This document shows positions 22,351 through 36,500 of a stretch of DNA of 64,000 nt, piece after piece. A program made the translations under genes and the position numbers. The notes under the pieces were generated by a model. That model was not told the origin of the DNA. It ran no database searches and saw nothing but the letters and a program-made list of their open reading frames with translations. The stretch comes from Lepidodermella squamata. Taxonomy: Eukaryota > Gastrotricha. The stretch lies in NCBI GenBank assembly GCA_047495785.1, contig JBLDXI010000034.1, forward strand, positions 1 through 64,000, written 5' to 3'. Positions within the stretch are counted from its first letter, which is position 1. Every line of letters begins with the position of its first letter.

Positions 22351-25029
22351 ATGAAATTGCTAGTCCTGTTTTTGGCTGCCAGTAACGTGGTGCGATGTAG
22401 CGAATGGGCTCGTTGTTTCTCGCAATTCGATGACTCCTTCACAAATTGCCGCGAATTACCCAACGGGTGCTCCCTATTGCGTGAATATCAAGTGAGGCTC
22501 ACCGCCTGAAATAATTAAAAAAATTACTGTTTTATTTTACAGCTTGGGCCCACTATTACAGATCAAAAGTCTTGCATGAGAGCGGTGTGTGTTGACTAAT
22601 TTATTTGTAATTACTAGTATTACTAGTATAAACCTGATGTCTCTTCAACAGACCGCGAGATTGTGCTACACATTTGCCACTTACGCAGCGACATGTCGGC
22701 CAGGCACTCCTGGTTGCAGAAAAACAAGCGAAATAAAGGTTTGTTCAATATACACGATTTACTTTGAAATAATTGCCGAAAATGTCATAAACTTTTTCAC
22801 ATTTTCTAGGTCGGTGGCTCTTATAACGGAGTGTATCCATTCAGGGAGAATCTAGCGAGTTGTGTTCAAGACTACAAGTCTTTCTCGGTGGGTATTGCGA
22901 ATATAAACGATTGCAGCGATTGAGAATTACTTCTTTGACAGACTCGAAAATTCAGCGCATGTGTTGATGCAGCTCAAAAACTGGTCACCTGCGTGCCTAA
23001 CGGGTTTTCTTGTCCAAATGGGGTATTTAATTTTCATTTCATTCCTCTATCCTCTATCAAAATGTTCATCTATTCTCTATTCATCTATGAACTTCAGAAC
23101 AAATCTATTCCGGAGTACCCGAGTTTGGAGATCTGCCTTCGGAGTTTTAGCAGTGAGTTTCTTCCTCCAAATCAAACAATAAAATTTGACTAATCGGCAT
23201 TACTTGAAAAAAATCAAAAAATATTTGTTCTCATTGGTAACGTCCTCGAGAGACAAACAAATTTCAATGTTTCATTAAATGTATTGAAGCGAATTTTTTG
23301 TAACCTGACGACTTTTTTCCGAAATATGTTGTATTAGTTGAAGCTGCTGATTCTATCAAGCCACACATTCGCTGTTTCAACGCCGTCACGCGTGATTTCA
23401 CCGGTTGCAAATTAAGCTGCGGCGTCAACGAAACCAGTGAATTTTCAGCTGGAGTTTACCGCAACAAGGCTAACTGCTTATCATGGGTAGGTATGAGACA
23501 GCTTTTGAGCCACGAATTTTGCTGGGACGACGATCAGCGTTCAGAAGTTAGTTCCCACTGCGCTGAAATGGGCTGAAATCTGTTCGAGCATAGGGGGTTA
23601 CTGTAACCCACCTGAAGAGGTCCAGCAAGGAAACCAAAACAAAACTTGGTCAGAAAGATTCAGGGCTGGAAAAATATCTAAAATACCTCGAGCATCCTAA
23701 TTCATCCACTGTTAGATTGCGAGGTTTTTAACCTGACTTTGGAGAGGTTCACTGTAAAGTCGCACACATTCCCCAGCGAATGGTGTTGTCTGTGAATACT
23801 GATACTAATACTACCTATCCTGCAATCTGTAAATGAGCGAAAAAAACAGATATGAAGCCATTCGATTTTTTGATCTCTCCGATTTTTACAAATTTTCAAA
23901 AATTTCAGAATGCTGTCCGCTGTGATAAATCATCAAGCAAGAGTTGTTACAACATTTGCCCAACTGGTTCTACTGCGGTAAGCAGATAAATTGTAATAAT
24001 TATACCTATTTTCTTAATTATTTTTCAAATCAGGTGCAAATATATTCAAACTCGACAACATTTGCTGATAATTACGCGGCCTGCTTGAAGGACCTCGCCC
24101 CCGCCAAACCTAAAAAATCCTATTTCAAATCCTCGCTCGACAACAGCTGGTTCCGTGCGCAATTGGAAGCTTGTAAGAAGGACGGTGGCCGCTTGGCCAC
24201 TATTCTAACGGCTGATGAATTAGCTGCGGCGTCAGAGGTTACGGTTTTACCCTTCATCGGGCTCGTCGCTGATTTCACGTGGGATGACGATCAAAGCATC
24301 ATTCCAATCGACACGCCTTTATGGCATTACATGGGCCCAGCAGGTGCTGGCGATTGTAAGTGGAAGATTTTTCAAATCTAAAGTTGATATTGTTTGGGGA
24401 AAGGGAAGCAAAATCCTAACACCATCGATCACTTTCCAACAGATCGATGGTCGAATTATTTCACCTCTTTTTTGTTTACTTTTGCCTATTGAAACCTATT
24501 TTTCATGCCAAGGTGTGGTTTTAACTAATATCGGTTACACTGATGCGGACTGTTCTTCTCCGCTGTATGCACTCTGTGGTGGCGCTGTAAGTTTTGGCTC
24601 ACGACTTGGGCTAATCGCAAACTTTTCTTTAGACATTGGCAGACATGGAGATCTCAAATACAACAGGCGATAGGAATCAAATGGCCAAATATTGCCAAGA
24701 TCGGAATAAAACGCTCGCAATTCTGAAGAACCAAGCCGCTTACGACGCAGCTAAAGCGATAGTGAATCAGCCTGGTCTCGATGCCTTTATCGGGGCTACA
24801 CGCAGCAACCGCAGTGTTTACTCATGGATAACGGGACAGCCTTTCAACAACTCGGCTTTCGATTACTCAATTGATTTAGACGATGTCAACAAGCAATGTG
24901 AGACGAAACGAGTTCTGAGTTATTTTATTTGTTCGTTTCAATTATTATTTAGGCACAGTGCTTTATTCCGGTTCACTTCTGCAAGTATCATGCGGTAGCA
25001 CAGCTTCTGGCCTATGCGAACGTATTTAA
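22351..25029 (+). CDS. Tandem paralogue: 4-Cys modules plus two C-type-lectin-like domains (479 aa)
   Basis: Twelve exons: 22351-22491, 22543-22584, 22652-22738, 22810-22887, 22942-23022, 23098-23152, 23338-23486, 23909-23977, 24034-24355, 24513-24586, 24633-24897, 24953-25029 (1440 nt, in frame). Exon count, phases and most exon lengths equal those of the gene at 12110. The first exon shares WARCFSQFDD and CRELPNGC with it, but the rest is clearly diverged, so this is an older duplicate. Order: signal peptide (about 1-16), five 4-Cys modules (for example IRCFNAVTRDFTGC), CTLD-1 (about 268-366, GGRLATILTADEL and FIGLVADFTW) and CTLD-2 (about 370-479, FIGATRSNRSVYSWITG). N-glycosylation sites are present. 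Calcium-binding motifs are not obvious. Likely secreted; its function is unknown. Confidence 0.85.
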
Positions 25030-25449
25030 AACTGCTGGAACTTTTCCAAATCCGCCTTTTGATTGAAACTGTTTTTTTCTTGAGCTCGAAACTAATTACG
25101 ATGTCTGTTTACGTTTTCCGTGATATTTTGCGAGATATTTTGCAATACTTATCAAGTAAATCGCTAGGGTGGCACATCATTCAGACGTATTTTTATCTTA
25201 TCAGACGTTTTATTGGCTCATTAACTTTGGCTCCAGTAGCATTTAGTCCTACACACATCCAGCACACAGCTGGATTCGCGTGAATTCATGTAAATCAGCG
25301 GCTGCCCACCTTTTTGCCATACATCATATTACCAATAGTATTGGACATCATACTAAAATGAATACACTTTGGTAGGGAATGGGTTCAATTTGTTTGAGCA
25401 ACAAGTTAATCGCTTGTTCCCGTTGTTTTTCGACAGCAGCATAGCTCGA

Positions 25450-27212
25450 ACTTGAAAAAATCCTAGGCGAAATTTTAATTGCGAAAAGAAGAATACGCTG
25501 GAAAATTCAATGAAAGTTTAACTGTTAACAATCGAATTTTGTCGAACGAGCCAAAATCTATTGAAGAAAACTGGTCTACTACCAAGTCAAATCTTCTTGA
25601 CGCCGCTTGGGAAACCTGCGGTGAAAGGAAAGTTGGCACGGTCAGTGAAAAACCCCCGTGGTGGTCCCCATTAGCCAATGAAATCATTCAAAAGGCAAGG
25701 AAAATTTTAAAAATTATACCAAGGGCCGTATTTCAAGAGAGGAATTCACGCGAAATAGGAACCAGAAAAACCATGCTCTAGAGCGAGTGAAACTCTTGAA
25801 AGACCAGAACGAATTTGCCGAATTAGATAAACTTCTAGAAAATCCCTTTGACTACGATAACATCAAACAATTTTGGCATGAAATCAAACGAATCCGAGGC
25901 GAAGGAAGAAGTAAAGGTGAACCAGACCCACTCGAAAAATCGGATGGCTCGCTAACGGACAGTATTGACGAAATCTTGGAAGTGATGAAAAGTTATTTCA
26001 TGGAGCTCTTAGAGGGACTAGAGAACCAACCTCATGACCCCGGCCCCACCAGCCCCACAAAATTATCGAGGCATCAGTCTGCTTTCTGTTGTAGGTAAAC
26101 TTTATGCTGTTATCCTCGAAAGAAAACTAAGGTCTTTGATTGGATCAAAAATCTCCAATTTACAATTCGGATTTCAGCCCCTTAAAGGCACCCGTGATTG
26201 CATTTTTGTTCTTAGACGAATAATTGAACAAATTATTTTCTTTCGCAAAGAACTTCATCTTGTCTTCATACATGATCATTTCCAGGGACGATGCTGCAGT
26301 AAGAAATTATGAACTAGAGCTGCGCGGATCGAAACTGGAAAAGGTTTCCAAATTCAAATACTTAGGTAGCATTATAACCAGCGACGGTCGCATTGACGAA
26401 GAATTAAGTTATAGAATTTCAAAGGCTGGCAGCGTATTTGGTGCGATGAATAAATTCATGTGCAGTAGGAATCAGGGGTCATCACAAACCAAATTGAATG
26501 TACTCACTTGCGTCATCGTACCTACCATCATCAACGCCTACGAATCCTGGAATATTTCTTTAAGCCAGGAAAATAGGTTGAATGTTATAGAATATCGTTG
26601 GTTACGAGCGATTTTAGGTATAAACCTGATGGATTATATTCCTAACATTGACATTAGATTGGCATTGTGCGGAGGTCTGATCGAAGTCAGCCGCATCATT
26701 GAAAAACAGCGTTTAAGATATCTAGGACACATCATTAGATCTCGTGATTACGATGAGGACGGCTTTCTGAACTTGATTTATTCGTGGACACCTCCGTTCG
26801 GGTGGTTCGCACCGAGAGGCAGACCTCGAACTAGGTGGATAAACGGCATAAACAGAAGTCTACACAAGGTTGGCATTGTTAAGGAAGTTCGCCGGAAGAA
26901 AAGACAACCCAAAAACCAGAAAGGCAAAAAGCCAGCTAAAAATGAAAAATCCGGCGAAAAAGAAAATAAATTTGAAATTAAAATTATTCCTGATCTGCAA
27001 TTGACTGAATTACTATCTTTTGATAAAATCGAATGGCGCAACATTGTTGACTCAATGAATGATTATGAATTTTTTGGAAAAAGTAGAATCTTCAACTGTG
27101 GGGGTGGGTTATTTCCATCTTTCGCCTGCCTTCGCCCTCCTCAAAACCGTTTTTACGGTATAGATGCTTAATCGAGAGGAGGACTAAATAAAACCATTAT
27201 TATTATTATATT
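25450..27212 (+). mobile_element. Dead LINE (RT core deleted)
   Basis: Broken frames at 25479-25781, 25787-26098, 26034-26312 and 26224-27171 give reverse-transcriptase block NYRGISLLSVVGKLYAVILE, then QFGFQPLKGTRDCIFVLRRI, then a jump straight to FKYLGSIITSDGRI and the long C-terminal region. The palm with the YADD box is missing, consistent with an internal deletion near 26270-26290. The 3' end carries tattattatta repeats after aataaaac, as in many non-LTR elements. It lies 3' of the second lectin gene. I cannot name the clade; RTE/CR1-like is a guess. Confidence 0.8.
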
Positions 27213-27919
27213 ATGAAATTTAAAATATTCAGCGAAGAAATTTCTAGAATTCGACCCTTAAATACGACCTCTTTTAATTGAGACAATATCTCGGACCTCG
27301 AGCCCATGGCTTTTTCTAAGAAATTCATTTTGGAGTTTAGGTTCTTGAGTATTAAATATCAATTAATAACCTTGTTTTGCAGAATGTGTAACGTGTCCAA
27401 CTAACGAGAGATATTTGGCCAGTTTAAAAAGATTTTATCCACTACCCTCTCTTGATCAGAGGGTTTCATTTCACAATTTCAGAAATAGGCGACCCGCGAG
27501 CGAAGCTGCCTATAGCCTGTCTAATGCTCTGATCGGCTCAGCAATATTTCTTTGTTTCCCATTGCAAAAAATTCGTGCTCGTTCTCAATTCATGAAATAT
27601 TCAAAAACTTTACGGCGCAAGTCGTCACGAAATGGCCTCTCCAGGGAAAACTTGTCAGTCACAGGCACTTCACAGGCCTTGTACAGGCAATTGTAATCGT
27701 CGAACTAGAAGAACAATTTTTCCCTCGTGATCAATAAAACTTGACCAAATTATCACCGGAATAGGTTATTATTATAGTTTCATGGTTGGACATTCATGGA
27801 AGGGGCGTAGACAATAAATAGTTCAGGTGGAAATTATTCCGGCTTTGCGCCACTCAATTTTGCCAGTTGCACTCTAAAATACTGCAATGAATGCCGCAGT
27901 CATATTTGCTTTGCAGTAG
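27213..27919. other. Spacer without recognised features
   Basis: AT-rich DNA. Small open frames near 27415-27737 have no family resemblance and weak composition, so they are left out. Confidence 0.5.
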
Positions 27920-28958
27920 AATTTTGATCATCCGGATTACAGCAATTTGCTATTTCGGCTTATAATTTAGGGTTAAACTTTTATAGAGTCGTCTTGTAAA
28001 AAAACGCAGACATTCTGATATGTCTTGGAAATTTATAGCTAACTTAGATGACGTTAGTGATCATCCGGATTAAAGTTAGTATTTCGGCTTACAATTCAAG
28101 GTTAAGATTCGCATGTGTATGACTTTTTGTCGCAAACGTCTGTTTGCAACCGACAACCGAAAATTCCCAAAAATGCTTGCATAGACTTGGAAACACACTA
28201 CGTCACCATTATTTTAACCCAGAAATTGTTAGACTAGATCAGGACGTCCAAAGAAATACCTGCCCACGTGTTTTTTCGGGTTTGCGGACAACCAAGTCAA
28301 AGCACATTTTTGCAAAAATACTCCCATCCCGCTAGTTTTAGTAATAATGTTCAACAGTCGTTCTAAAGTACTCAAAATTAGCTTTTCAACATGTTTTTCT
28401 TATGAAATTGTGCGTAATTGATAAAAAATTAATCACGGCCGCTTCATAGTGCGTTACTTGCTAAGTGAACTCCGCACTATAGTATTTTGGGGATAATAAC
28501 TATTTTGAACGGAGTGCATCCGATTTTCGATATCTTCAATAATTGTAAGATTCGCGCAATTAGAAACACAGTGACTTTCATCAGCATGCTATTAAATCAA
28601 AGAGACACAGAAACAAAAATCTCTAAATATACACATCGCAATATTTGTCCGCATGTTGACTTTCAAATCGATGTTCGACATGCAGAGGCGATACCCAAAA
28701 TATGAAAAAATGTCATCTTGAAAGAATAAAGATGACGCACATTTCACCCAACTTCCGAGTAACTCTGAACTCAGAGCATACCGTAGATAATCTGGCTGAT
28801 CAATATAATTATCCAGTATCCAGTCCAAGACAAAAATTCCCAAGATCTGAATGTCTGGGATTTTTTTACAAGATGCTTCTAGAAAATCGGAATCGTTACC
28901 TTAAATTATAAGCCGAAATAATAAATTGCGGGCTCGGATAATCCGGATGATCAAAATT
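27920..28958. mobile_element. Probable ~1-kb non-autonomous element with inverted ends
   Basis: Starts AATTTTGATCATCCGGATTA and ends with the exact inverse. The similarity goes on for ~55 bp per side, including tatttcggcttataattta. The word gatcatccggatta recurs at about 28059. No gene and no clear target duplication are seen, so the exact ends are provisional. Confidence 0.6.
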
Positions 28959-29075
28959 TGCTAAGAAAATGCGGAACCGGGGAACCGGGGACATTCATTC
29001 CAGCATTGGGATTGTCTTCGAATAAAAGTTCATACCATACACCTTTCACCTTTCTGATTCTTAGCATTTAGTATA

Positions 29076-30421
29076 ATGGTCGGGCGTTATCTTGTTGCTG
29101 GTCTCATTTTCCTTCTGTTAACTGCAATTAGCACGAATGGACAGGCGATGGATAGAAATGTAACTCGATTCAATATCATGGATGACGAAGATTTCAGTGT
29201 CAATATGAGTTACGTCAACATATTTCGTGATCGATTTTTCCATCTATGCCCCATCGCAAAATCGAACAACCTGCCTACAGAATGGCACTTGAGGTCTAAC
29301 AATTTTAGTGATCCAATCAAAAGCTTCCTCATGGCGTCGATCCTTCAAGTAAACAATGTCGACGATTTATCAATGAGGTTGCCACTTTGATGATGCTTAT
29401 GATGCTATTAATATATATATTTCTCCAAAAGCATGACAGTATCGATGATTTTCCGTATTTTTTGGATTATGCCGTGCGGTAAAGATATACGATCGGAATT
29501 GCTGTATGGCTACGAACATCTGCCTCAGGGCATTCTTGACCGAGTCCAGTTTGAAATCCCAGCTGATTCGGTGTGGTGGCCAGATATGCAGCATATAAAC
29601 GCAATTGGTGAATCAAGACCTATGAGAGAGTTTGTTTCATTTATAAATAAGATTGACTGATTTTCGCGATATTCTCCCTCTGTTCACCCAGCGAAAAGTT
29701 GATAAAAGTTCGCCCCTTTCGACTTGACGGGCCGCGATTTCTCATCTACTGCGTGCGACCTTTCATATCAGTATGCTTCAACTTCAGTTACACAAAATTT
29801 CCATTCGACTATGCAACTTGTACGTTCGAAATCGAAAACGAAAATGTTCTCAATGAAGTCGAGATTGCCATCGACAGCGTTGGCGTTCAGCCTGGGTATA
29901 AGCCGTTGCGAGACGATGACATATGGACCTACATCAGCTTCAACGGTACGTCATCAGACGCTGGCGGGTTTCATCACGTGACGCTCACACTCACCCTTAA
30001 GCGAAAATATCAGTACTACGTCGGGAATGTTTTCATCCCGACGACCACGCTTTTCCTCCTGCAAATCGTCGGCTTGATAATGGATCCGCACCACCCTGAT
30101 CGCCCGACGTTCTGTGTAACTGTGAATCTGTCAATGGCTGTTATTCTCACTCTGATTTTTGGCCTAATCCCTCGAACCGCGCAGGAGGTGTATCTTATCA
30201 ATATTGTTGTTGCTTTCATGGTCATATGTGCGGCTTTGACTGTGTACACTTTAACGGCTTGTTTTCTGGCAACTCTTAAGATTGCAAAGAAGCGAGTCTT
30301 TGCACGGGGGACGAATAATGGAATTAATTTCATTCGCTTGTGCGATCTTACCGCCGCTATTTTGGCGTTCACTGTTGGCGGTAGTATCTTTGTAGGATAC
30401 GGCGCTAAAATGCTGACATGA
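29076..30421 (+). CDS. Cys-loop ligand-gated ion channel subunit (408 aa)
   Basis: Three exons, 29076-29377, 29432-29633 and 29699-30421 (1227 nt, in frame). A signal peptide (1-22) precedes a ligand-binding domain with NNVDDLSM, WWPDMQHINA and the Cys-loop CFNFSYTKFPFDYATC (about 194-209). Four membrane segments follow: M1 YYVGNVFIPTTTLFLLQIVG, M2 with RPTFCVTVNLSMAVILTLIF, M3 VYLINIVVAFMVICAALTVY and M4 near the end. The M3-M4 loop is only about 40 residues. The Cys-loop has 14 residues between cysteines instead of the near-universal 13. No PAR anion motif or clear intermediate-ring Glu is seen beside M2, so ion selectivity cannot be told. The second intron uses a weak acceptor (cgaaaag). 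A possible acceptor (gattcttag) lies 12 bases before the ATG. AATAAA at about 30521. Confidence 0.82.
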
Positions 30422-33400
30422 AAAAGAATTTCCGATGCTGGCTATCGCAAAAAATACGCACGGAGTGCTCGTCTCATTGTTGTTGTCTTTGGTACATTTG
30501 ATTAGTAAACCCTGTGAAAAAATAAATGGTTCGAAGGTGTAGGAGATCAGTTAAGGACATTGGCTATGTTTTATGCATACTCAGGTACAGAGCTCCGATT
30601 TTTGCCCACTGGACCACGCTCAGTGGCAGACAAAAAAAAATGATTTATTAAAACCGTTCAGAAAAGGGGTATGGTTAATCGGCGTACACTTTTAAGACCT
30701 TATGAACCCAGCCAGCTGTAGAGATTTCTCGAGTTGAAAATTCGCAATTTTTGTGCTTTTATATCGAAAGTTTGCTCGCTGATATCCATTTTCCTTTAAT
30801 TTCCCATTATCCGTTCTCCTAAGCAAACAGTTCCCATTTTCATTAGACCCAATTTTCAATGATCTTGGATCTGGAATCTGTCCGGAAGGAAGTTAGAAAG
30901 AGACCTAAAATTCCTTCCTTCTTAGAGAAAAAACCAGCTTCGAGATGCTCATTTTTCGCGTTTTCAGAGGCGAATCGCCGAAAAATCGGCTCGCATTCTA
31001 ATTCTATTCGTTTGTTTCCCTGATTTTATAAAAGGCAATAGAACAGCATTGAAGACTTCAAGCTTTAAGCTTTGGGAAATAGCATCTGTGATTTTTCAAT
31101 CGCGTATTAACTAGTTTCGCGACTTTTGCGAACTTCGAACTATCTACAGCAGCTTATTACGAAAAAAAAACGAAAAAAATTAAAAAAAATTCCAAATTCG
31201 CGTACACCATGAAGTTGTAAAATTAAGTTGAATAAAACGACCTTTAACAAGTGAAAAGTGGGGTTTTGCGTATTTTCTGTAGTGTAGGTAGGACGATTTC
31301 TATACATTTTCTTGATTTTTTTGAAGATTTTGAATTAAAAAAGAAATAAGACCCCTGGGTCCCATCCTTCTCCCATCCTTCTCAAAGACGCGAGATCCCA
31401 AAGTTACGCCGAATCGGCTTATCGATTTCGACTGACGTGCAAGCATTACTTTGATTCCATCAAAATCTTGGAACGGCTGCAAAATCTCACGATGTCAAAG
31501 ATTTCACCAAACCCCACTTTTCACTTGTCAGCGATCAATGCTTTGTTGAAGATTAATCATTAAATTATACGGATTCAGTGCAATAAATTTTACTGCAGTC
31601 TATGATGATAAGAAATCTACTTAGTCTATAATGCACACAATTCTTCAACAAGTTGTGATTGTGGAAAGCGGAAAGCGTCTTGCCCGCGTGTATAGTGAAA
31701 GTTTTTTGAATAAACAAAATATAAAAAATTAGTTCGGACTAGGTAACACGACGTCGTTGGCGGTAAAATTGACAATAAAATGAAACAAGCCTAGAGGTTC
31801 CTTCTGCCGCGCTGCCAACGACATGGTAATAGTTGCTCTCCGACTTGAATGGTTGACTCGTTTCGATTCGTGAAATGGCGTCGTAATGGCATTTAATTTT
31901 TCGTTTCGATCGATAAGCGGCTTCAGAGTGTTGAACAATTTCAGTTTCTGGTTTAAAAGATTTAATCCTCAATACACAAAAAATTAGTAATAAGGGATTC
32001 TCTGAACATCGCGGTGGGTCGAGATAAGCTGAATATGGAATATTTCCATTCATTTATGTAGTCAGGCTGCCGCACTGATGTTGGGTTCCAAGCCAGCTGA
32101 TATCGGGAAAATCACTGATTTGTAAAATCGATAATTGGAATCGATATCGGCTCTATTGGGTGAAGTATAATTCGTAAGCTGTCCGCTCATAGCGCAAAAT
32201 ACGCGTAATATGAAGTTCTATCGGTTAGGCATAATAACAACAAATGTGAGATTCTAGTGAAGACTAGACACTAGAAAAACCATAATTAGGGGAAATCTGG
32301 TGCTGGAGTCTCAAATTTAGTGCTGGAAACCTAAATTGGCTCACCCGAAAAATTGCCAGGACATAAAAAAGTAATAATCAACTAATAATCCGGTGATATA
32401 GACAACTTTATATTCCAACCAACGATAAATAACCAATACTTATTATTAAGAAATATCACCTATACTGAAGTTAATTAATTCATATCTCTGTGTCTTAAAG
32501 GCAATGTTACTAAGAATTATGTAACGCAGACCACCAATAAATCGGTATCTCTCTCTCTCTCTCCAAATTTCAATTTTCAATAATTTGAACGAAAGCAATC
32601 ATTCGCTTGAAAAATAGTGTTAATAGATATGCTCATGCAATATCTATCGATAGAGCACTCGTAATTCATTTATTTCTGGATTCTCCACACTCGACATGGT
32701 CATCTCCACTCAGAGCTGCGCTGATTTGATTGATTTAGACCCTCTTTTACTTATTTCGATTTGAAATGATTGATTTAAGCGGGGAAGCACTTTGATTTTA
32801 TTCGATTTCATTTATTGACTGTTTTGATTTGATTTAGCTCGATTTACCTAGGAGAAGCATTCGAAAGACTTGATAATCTGAAACTAAAATCTCTACATCA
32901 ACTTGATGAGAAGTTGCTTTAGAGAGGAATGCTATTTACAATTCGGGCTAGCTCCGTGAAAACTTGATGTTTCGCGATTTATCGCGATTAATCGTTGTCG
33001 ATGATTTTATTTTTTTGATTTGAGCCCGTGTTTTGGGCTCTCAATCAAATCAAATCAAATTCGAGGCTTTGAGAGATGGTTTCCAGATACCTCTAGTTTG
33101 AGATCTCAAGTTTCACTGAAGAGTGCTTCTGCTATGGTTATTTATTGTCGAAACATTTTTTACGCATCTAAGCGACTAGCTTTCAGTTTAAAAAACTGTC
33201 AGCATAAAAGATATCGTACTCAACGATCGATTTTTCATATAGCAGTGACAAGTCGGCTGATCGAGCAAAATGAGGCATGAATTTTACTTTCAAATGACTG
33301 AAACTCTAAAGTAGTTAATCGTTAGTCACCGACATAAAAGGCTGCACCGTGGGCGTGATCATTAGCAAACATTAGCCTAAAATATGAGGCCATGCGTCAC

Positions 33401-33565
33401 ACGTCAAAAGCCATTTTGAAACTGCGAATTAGACTCTTAGACAACAGCGCAACCACAAGGCAGCTTTCTCGAAAGGTTTTCTGCCGTCCGAGATTTTGCA
33501 ACATCTTCCAGCCTACACCAAGACTTCATCCTGCAAGGAAAGGCCTTGCAGAATCGTGTTCAGTG
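30422..33565. other. Spacer between the two channel genes
   Basis: No gene recognised. Contains a ~280-bp foldback (arms acaagtgaaaagtggggttt at 31247-31266 and its inverse at 31509-31528), a short TC microsatellite near 32551 and a region of GATTT/AAATC repeats (32730-33060). The weak frames at 31729-32053 and 33020-33280 look non-coding. Confidence 0.55.
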
Positions 33566-36500
33566 ATGAAGTGCCTCCTATTTTTGACCATCGCCTTCTT
33601 TTTAAAAGGTTCATAAGCATTATTTTCAATCATTTGCTATTAATAAATCTGTTCAGCTGGTGCACAGGTTGAACCGATTCCGGATAACGCGACGTTGGCC
33701 GTGCCTGATGGCTTCACTCTGATGTACCAACCTGCGTTGTCCTATGATTTGACCAACACAAGTGTGAGCCAGAATGGTACGTGGACCATGGGCGGCAACG
33801 CGGTCAAAAACACGAATGGATACCGGCTAACGACGACACTTGGCAGCTACGACGGCACAGTATTTTCCAACCAGGTAGGCGATTTTCTATCAAGTAATTC
33901 GTACAAGTATAAATTATGCTAAAAATCAGACTTTTGCAACTACGAGCGTCAACGTCTGGCGATTCGAGGTTGATATCACGTCGTACTTCAATGATTCGCC
34001 GAATTACTCCGGCTGGTTCTCTGTCGTTCTATCTCGAGTTCAGGAAGTTCTATGTAAGCCTACGATTGCTGATTGCCTCCGATTGCTGATTCGATTAGTT
34101 TAGATTTTCTTAGACTTAGAGCTTGACGTAGTTTAGCAGATTAGCTTTATATTGAAATTCTAATAATTCGCCCGCAAATTCACAAAACCGCTTGGATTCA
34201 TCGCACTGCTCTTAGCATACTAGACAGAAGGGATTTCATTCCCTTTAACCGAAAATAACATCTCTTGTCTCGTCTCCAATATCAGCACCCGGTGTTTGGG
34301 GCAATAATGGAAGAATTAGCGGATTCACTGGGGCGCTGTTTTTCGTTCAGCTGAACAGCACGGGAAAAATCTTCGCCGTCTATCAGCCTGGTCTGGATTC
34401 GACTCCAGTCGACTTCCCCGGCTCGCCCGTCGTCGCCACGTCGTCTGTCATGTGCGGCAGTTCGGCGCTTTTCACGTCGAGCCCTGAATCTTTCCGTTTT
34501 GTTGTCCAGTTCGTCAATGACTATGTATCGGTAAGAAATTACTTCACATACATATTCACGCGCTCGTCGAAGTTTTCCCCAAGTGCGCATTCTGATTGGT
34601 CTGTTGTGTAGTCGATAAATGCTTTGCTATTTTTCACATTTTTAAAGGGTTCAGCCCGGGCCTGACTTCACTGTTCTTCAGTATTGATTTTCTCTTCACG
34701 TTTACTTAGGCATCGATTGTTCGCCTGCCGGGCTACGGCGCTTCGCCACCCTCGAACTGCTTCCGCGACGTCAGTATGCCTGGACTCGGCACTATATTGT
34801 CCAGTGGAACGACGCCTGTTCACCTTCATGGTGGGTTTACCTAGCTATTCAATTAATAATTAATTCGGAAAGTCATTCATTGTGTTCTTTGAAGCAATGT
34901 ATGGCTATGCGGCCGGTGCTCTAGTGCATAAATTCTACCTCTGGACAGATGCGCCTCCTACTACAACTACGACAACGACGACAACGACGACAACAGCAAC
35001 AACAACAACAACTTCTACGACCACTTCTAGTACCACGACAACGCCTACAACAACTGCATCCTCAACCACCACCTCGTCACCATCTACAACTACCAGTTCG
35101 ACTACGACTGATAGTCCATCAACCACTACTGAAGTTACATCAACACCGTCTTCAACTTCAACGACGTCAAGCCAAACTCCGACCACCACATCGGCTAGTA
35201 CCTCTTACTCGTCATCTCAGTCATCATCAACCACATCGGCGGCCGCTACTACAACAGTTCTTAGTTCTTCAACATCCAGTAGTTTCCCTTCGACTTCAAC
35301 AACCGAATCTGCTACAGTTTCCTCAGCCTCGTCGAGTCTTCACCCCACAACTATCATTATGTCAGATTCATCCTCTCCCTCAACTCCCTTGCCGTCAACA
35401 GTGCGAAGCTTTGCGAATTCAACCATCGGCGTTTCGCCTTCGACTCTTCCCCAGCAGACTAGCATTAACGAGGTCGACCCGATCACAAAGTTCCCGATTC
35501 CTGTCCTAATCGACGGCAAATTAACCCCGGCCATTTCGTGGCAGGACCTCGCCCAGTGCCCATTCGTCACGCCCGCAGTTCGAGCCCCAGCGCCCGGCTC
35601 CCGTGTCTACGTCACCTTCGCCATCGAACGCCTCATTAGCGTGGAGGCGATGGCGCAGGATATGTCACTGTACGCCTCGCTCTACATCCAATGGCCGGTT
35701 TACTACTGCGCCGAGGACTACACGGCTCCTAAGGTTGACGATACGGAACGCATAGTCATCGCGAAGGAGGACCAGGTGTGGAGGCCAACGTTGCTATTCG
35801 CTAATTCAACCGACGATTTCTACATGACAACGGCTACTTACGGAGAGAAACTACAGGTGAGCAAGCCTCAAATTTCAGAGAAACCATGAAAATCCTTGCT
35901 TTAGATTGTGTACTATCCGACGAGGCCGAATCGTACTCTGTTCTTCCACTGGAATAAGCTAGGCGCGTTCAACGCTCGTTGCCCATTGAACCTGCGCAAA
36001 TTCCCATTCGACACGCAGACGTGCGACTTCACATTCATACTCGATGAATCGCCCGCCTACGTCGCATTTGCGGGCGTCTACTTTTCGGGTCAGAATGCTG
36101 TCTCGAATGACGTGTGGGCTTTTTCAAGGGCGACGAGTAGTTACGGAACCGTGCAATCGGCAACACGGCGCAACAGCTCGGCTTCTTACGCCCGCTTCAC
36201 AATAGTGTTCAGTCGCATCCCTACGCATTATCTCGTCAACTTGCTCGTCCCTTGCTACTTGCTAATCTCGCTCACGTTTTCCTCCTTCGCCATGCAGCCT
36301 CACGTGCCGGACAGGTGGATTTTTCCACTCTAGTTATTGTTATTGTTTTAAATAAGAAACTTGTGTTTAAAGGCCAACGTTTAGTGGTACAGTGATGCTT
36401 GCTCTAATTGTTGCGCAATCTCAGGCGCTTGATAAGGCCCCCGAGTCGAGCCAGCAAATGCTCTACGCCGACTATGTGCTGATGCTGACAGCGCTGACAG

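Noticed and set aside
34935-35189. Val-rich minus-strand frame
   Set aside because: Shadow of the Thr/Ser codon tract on the other strand.
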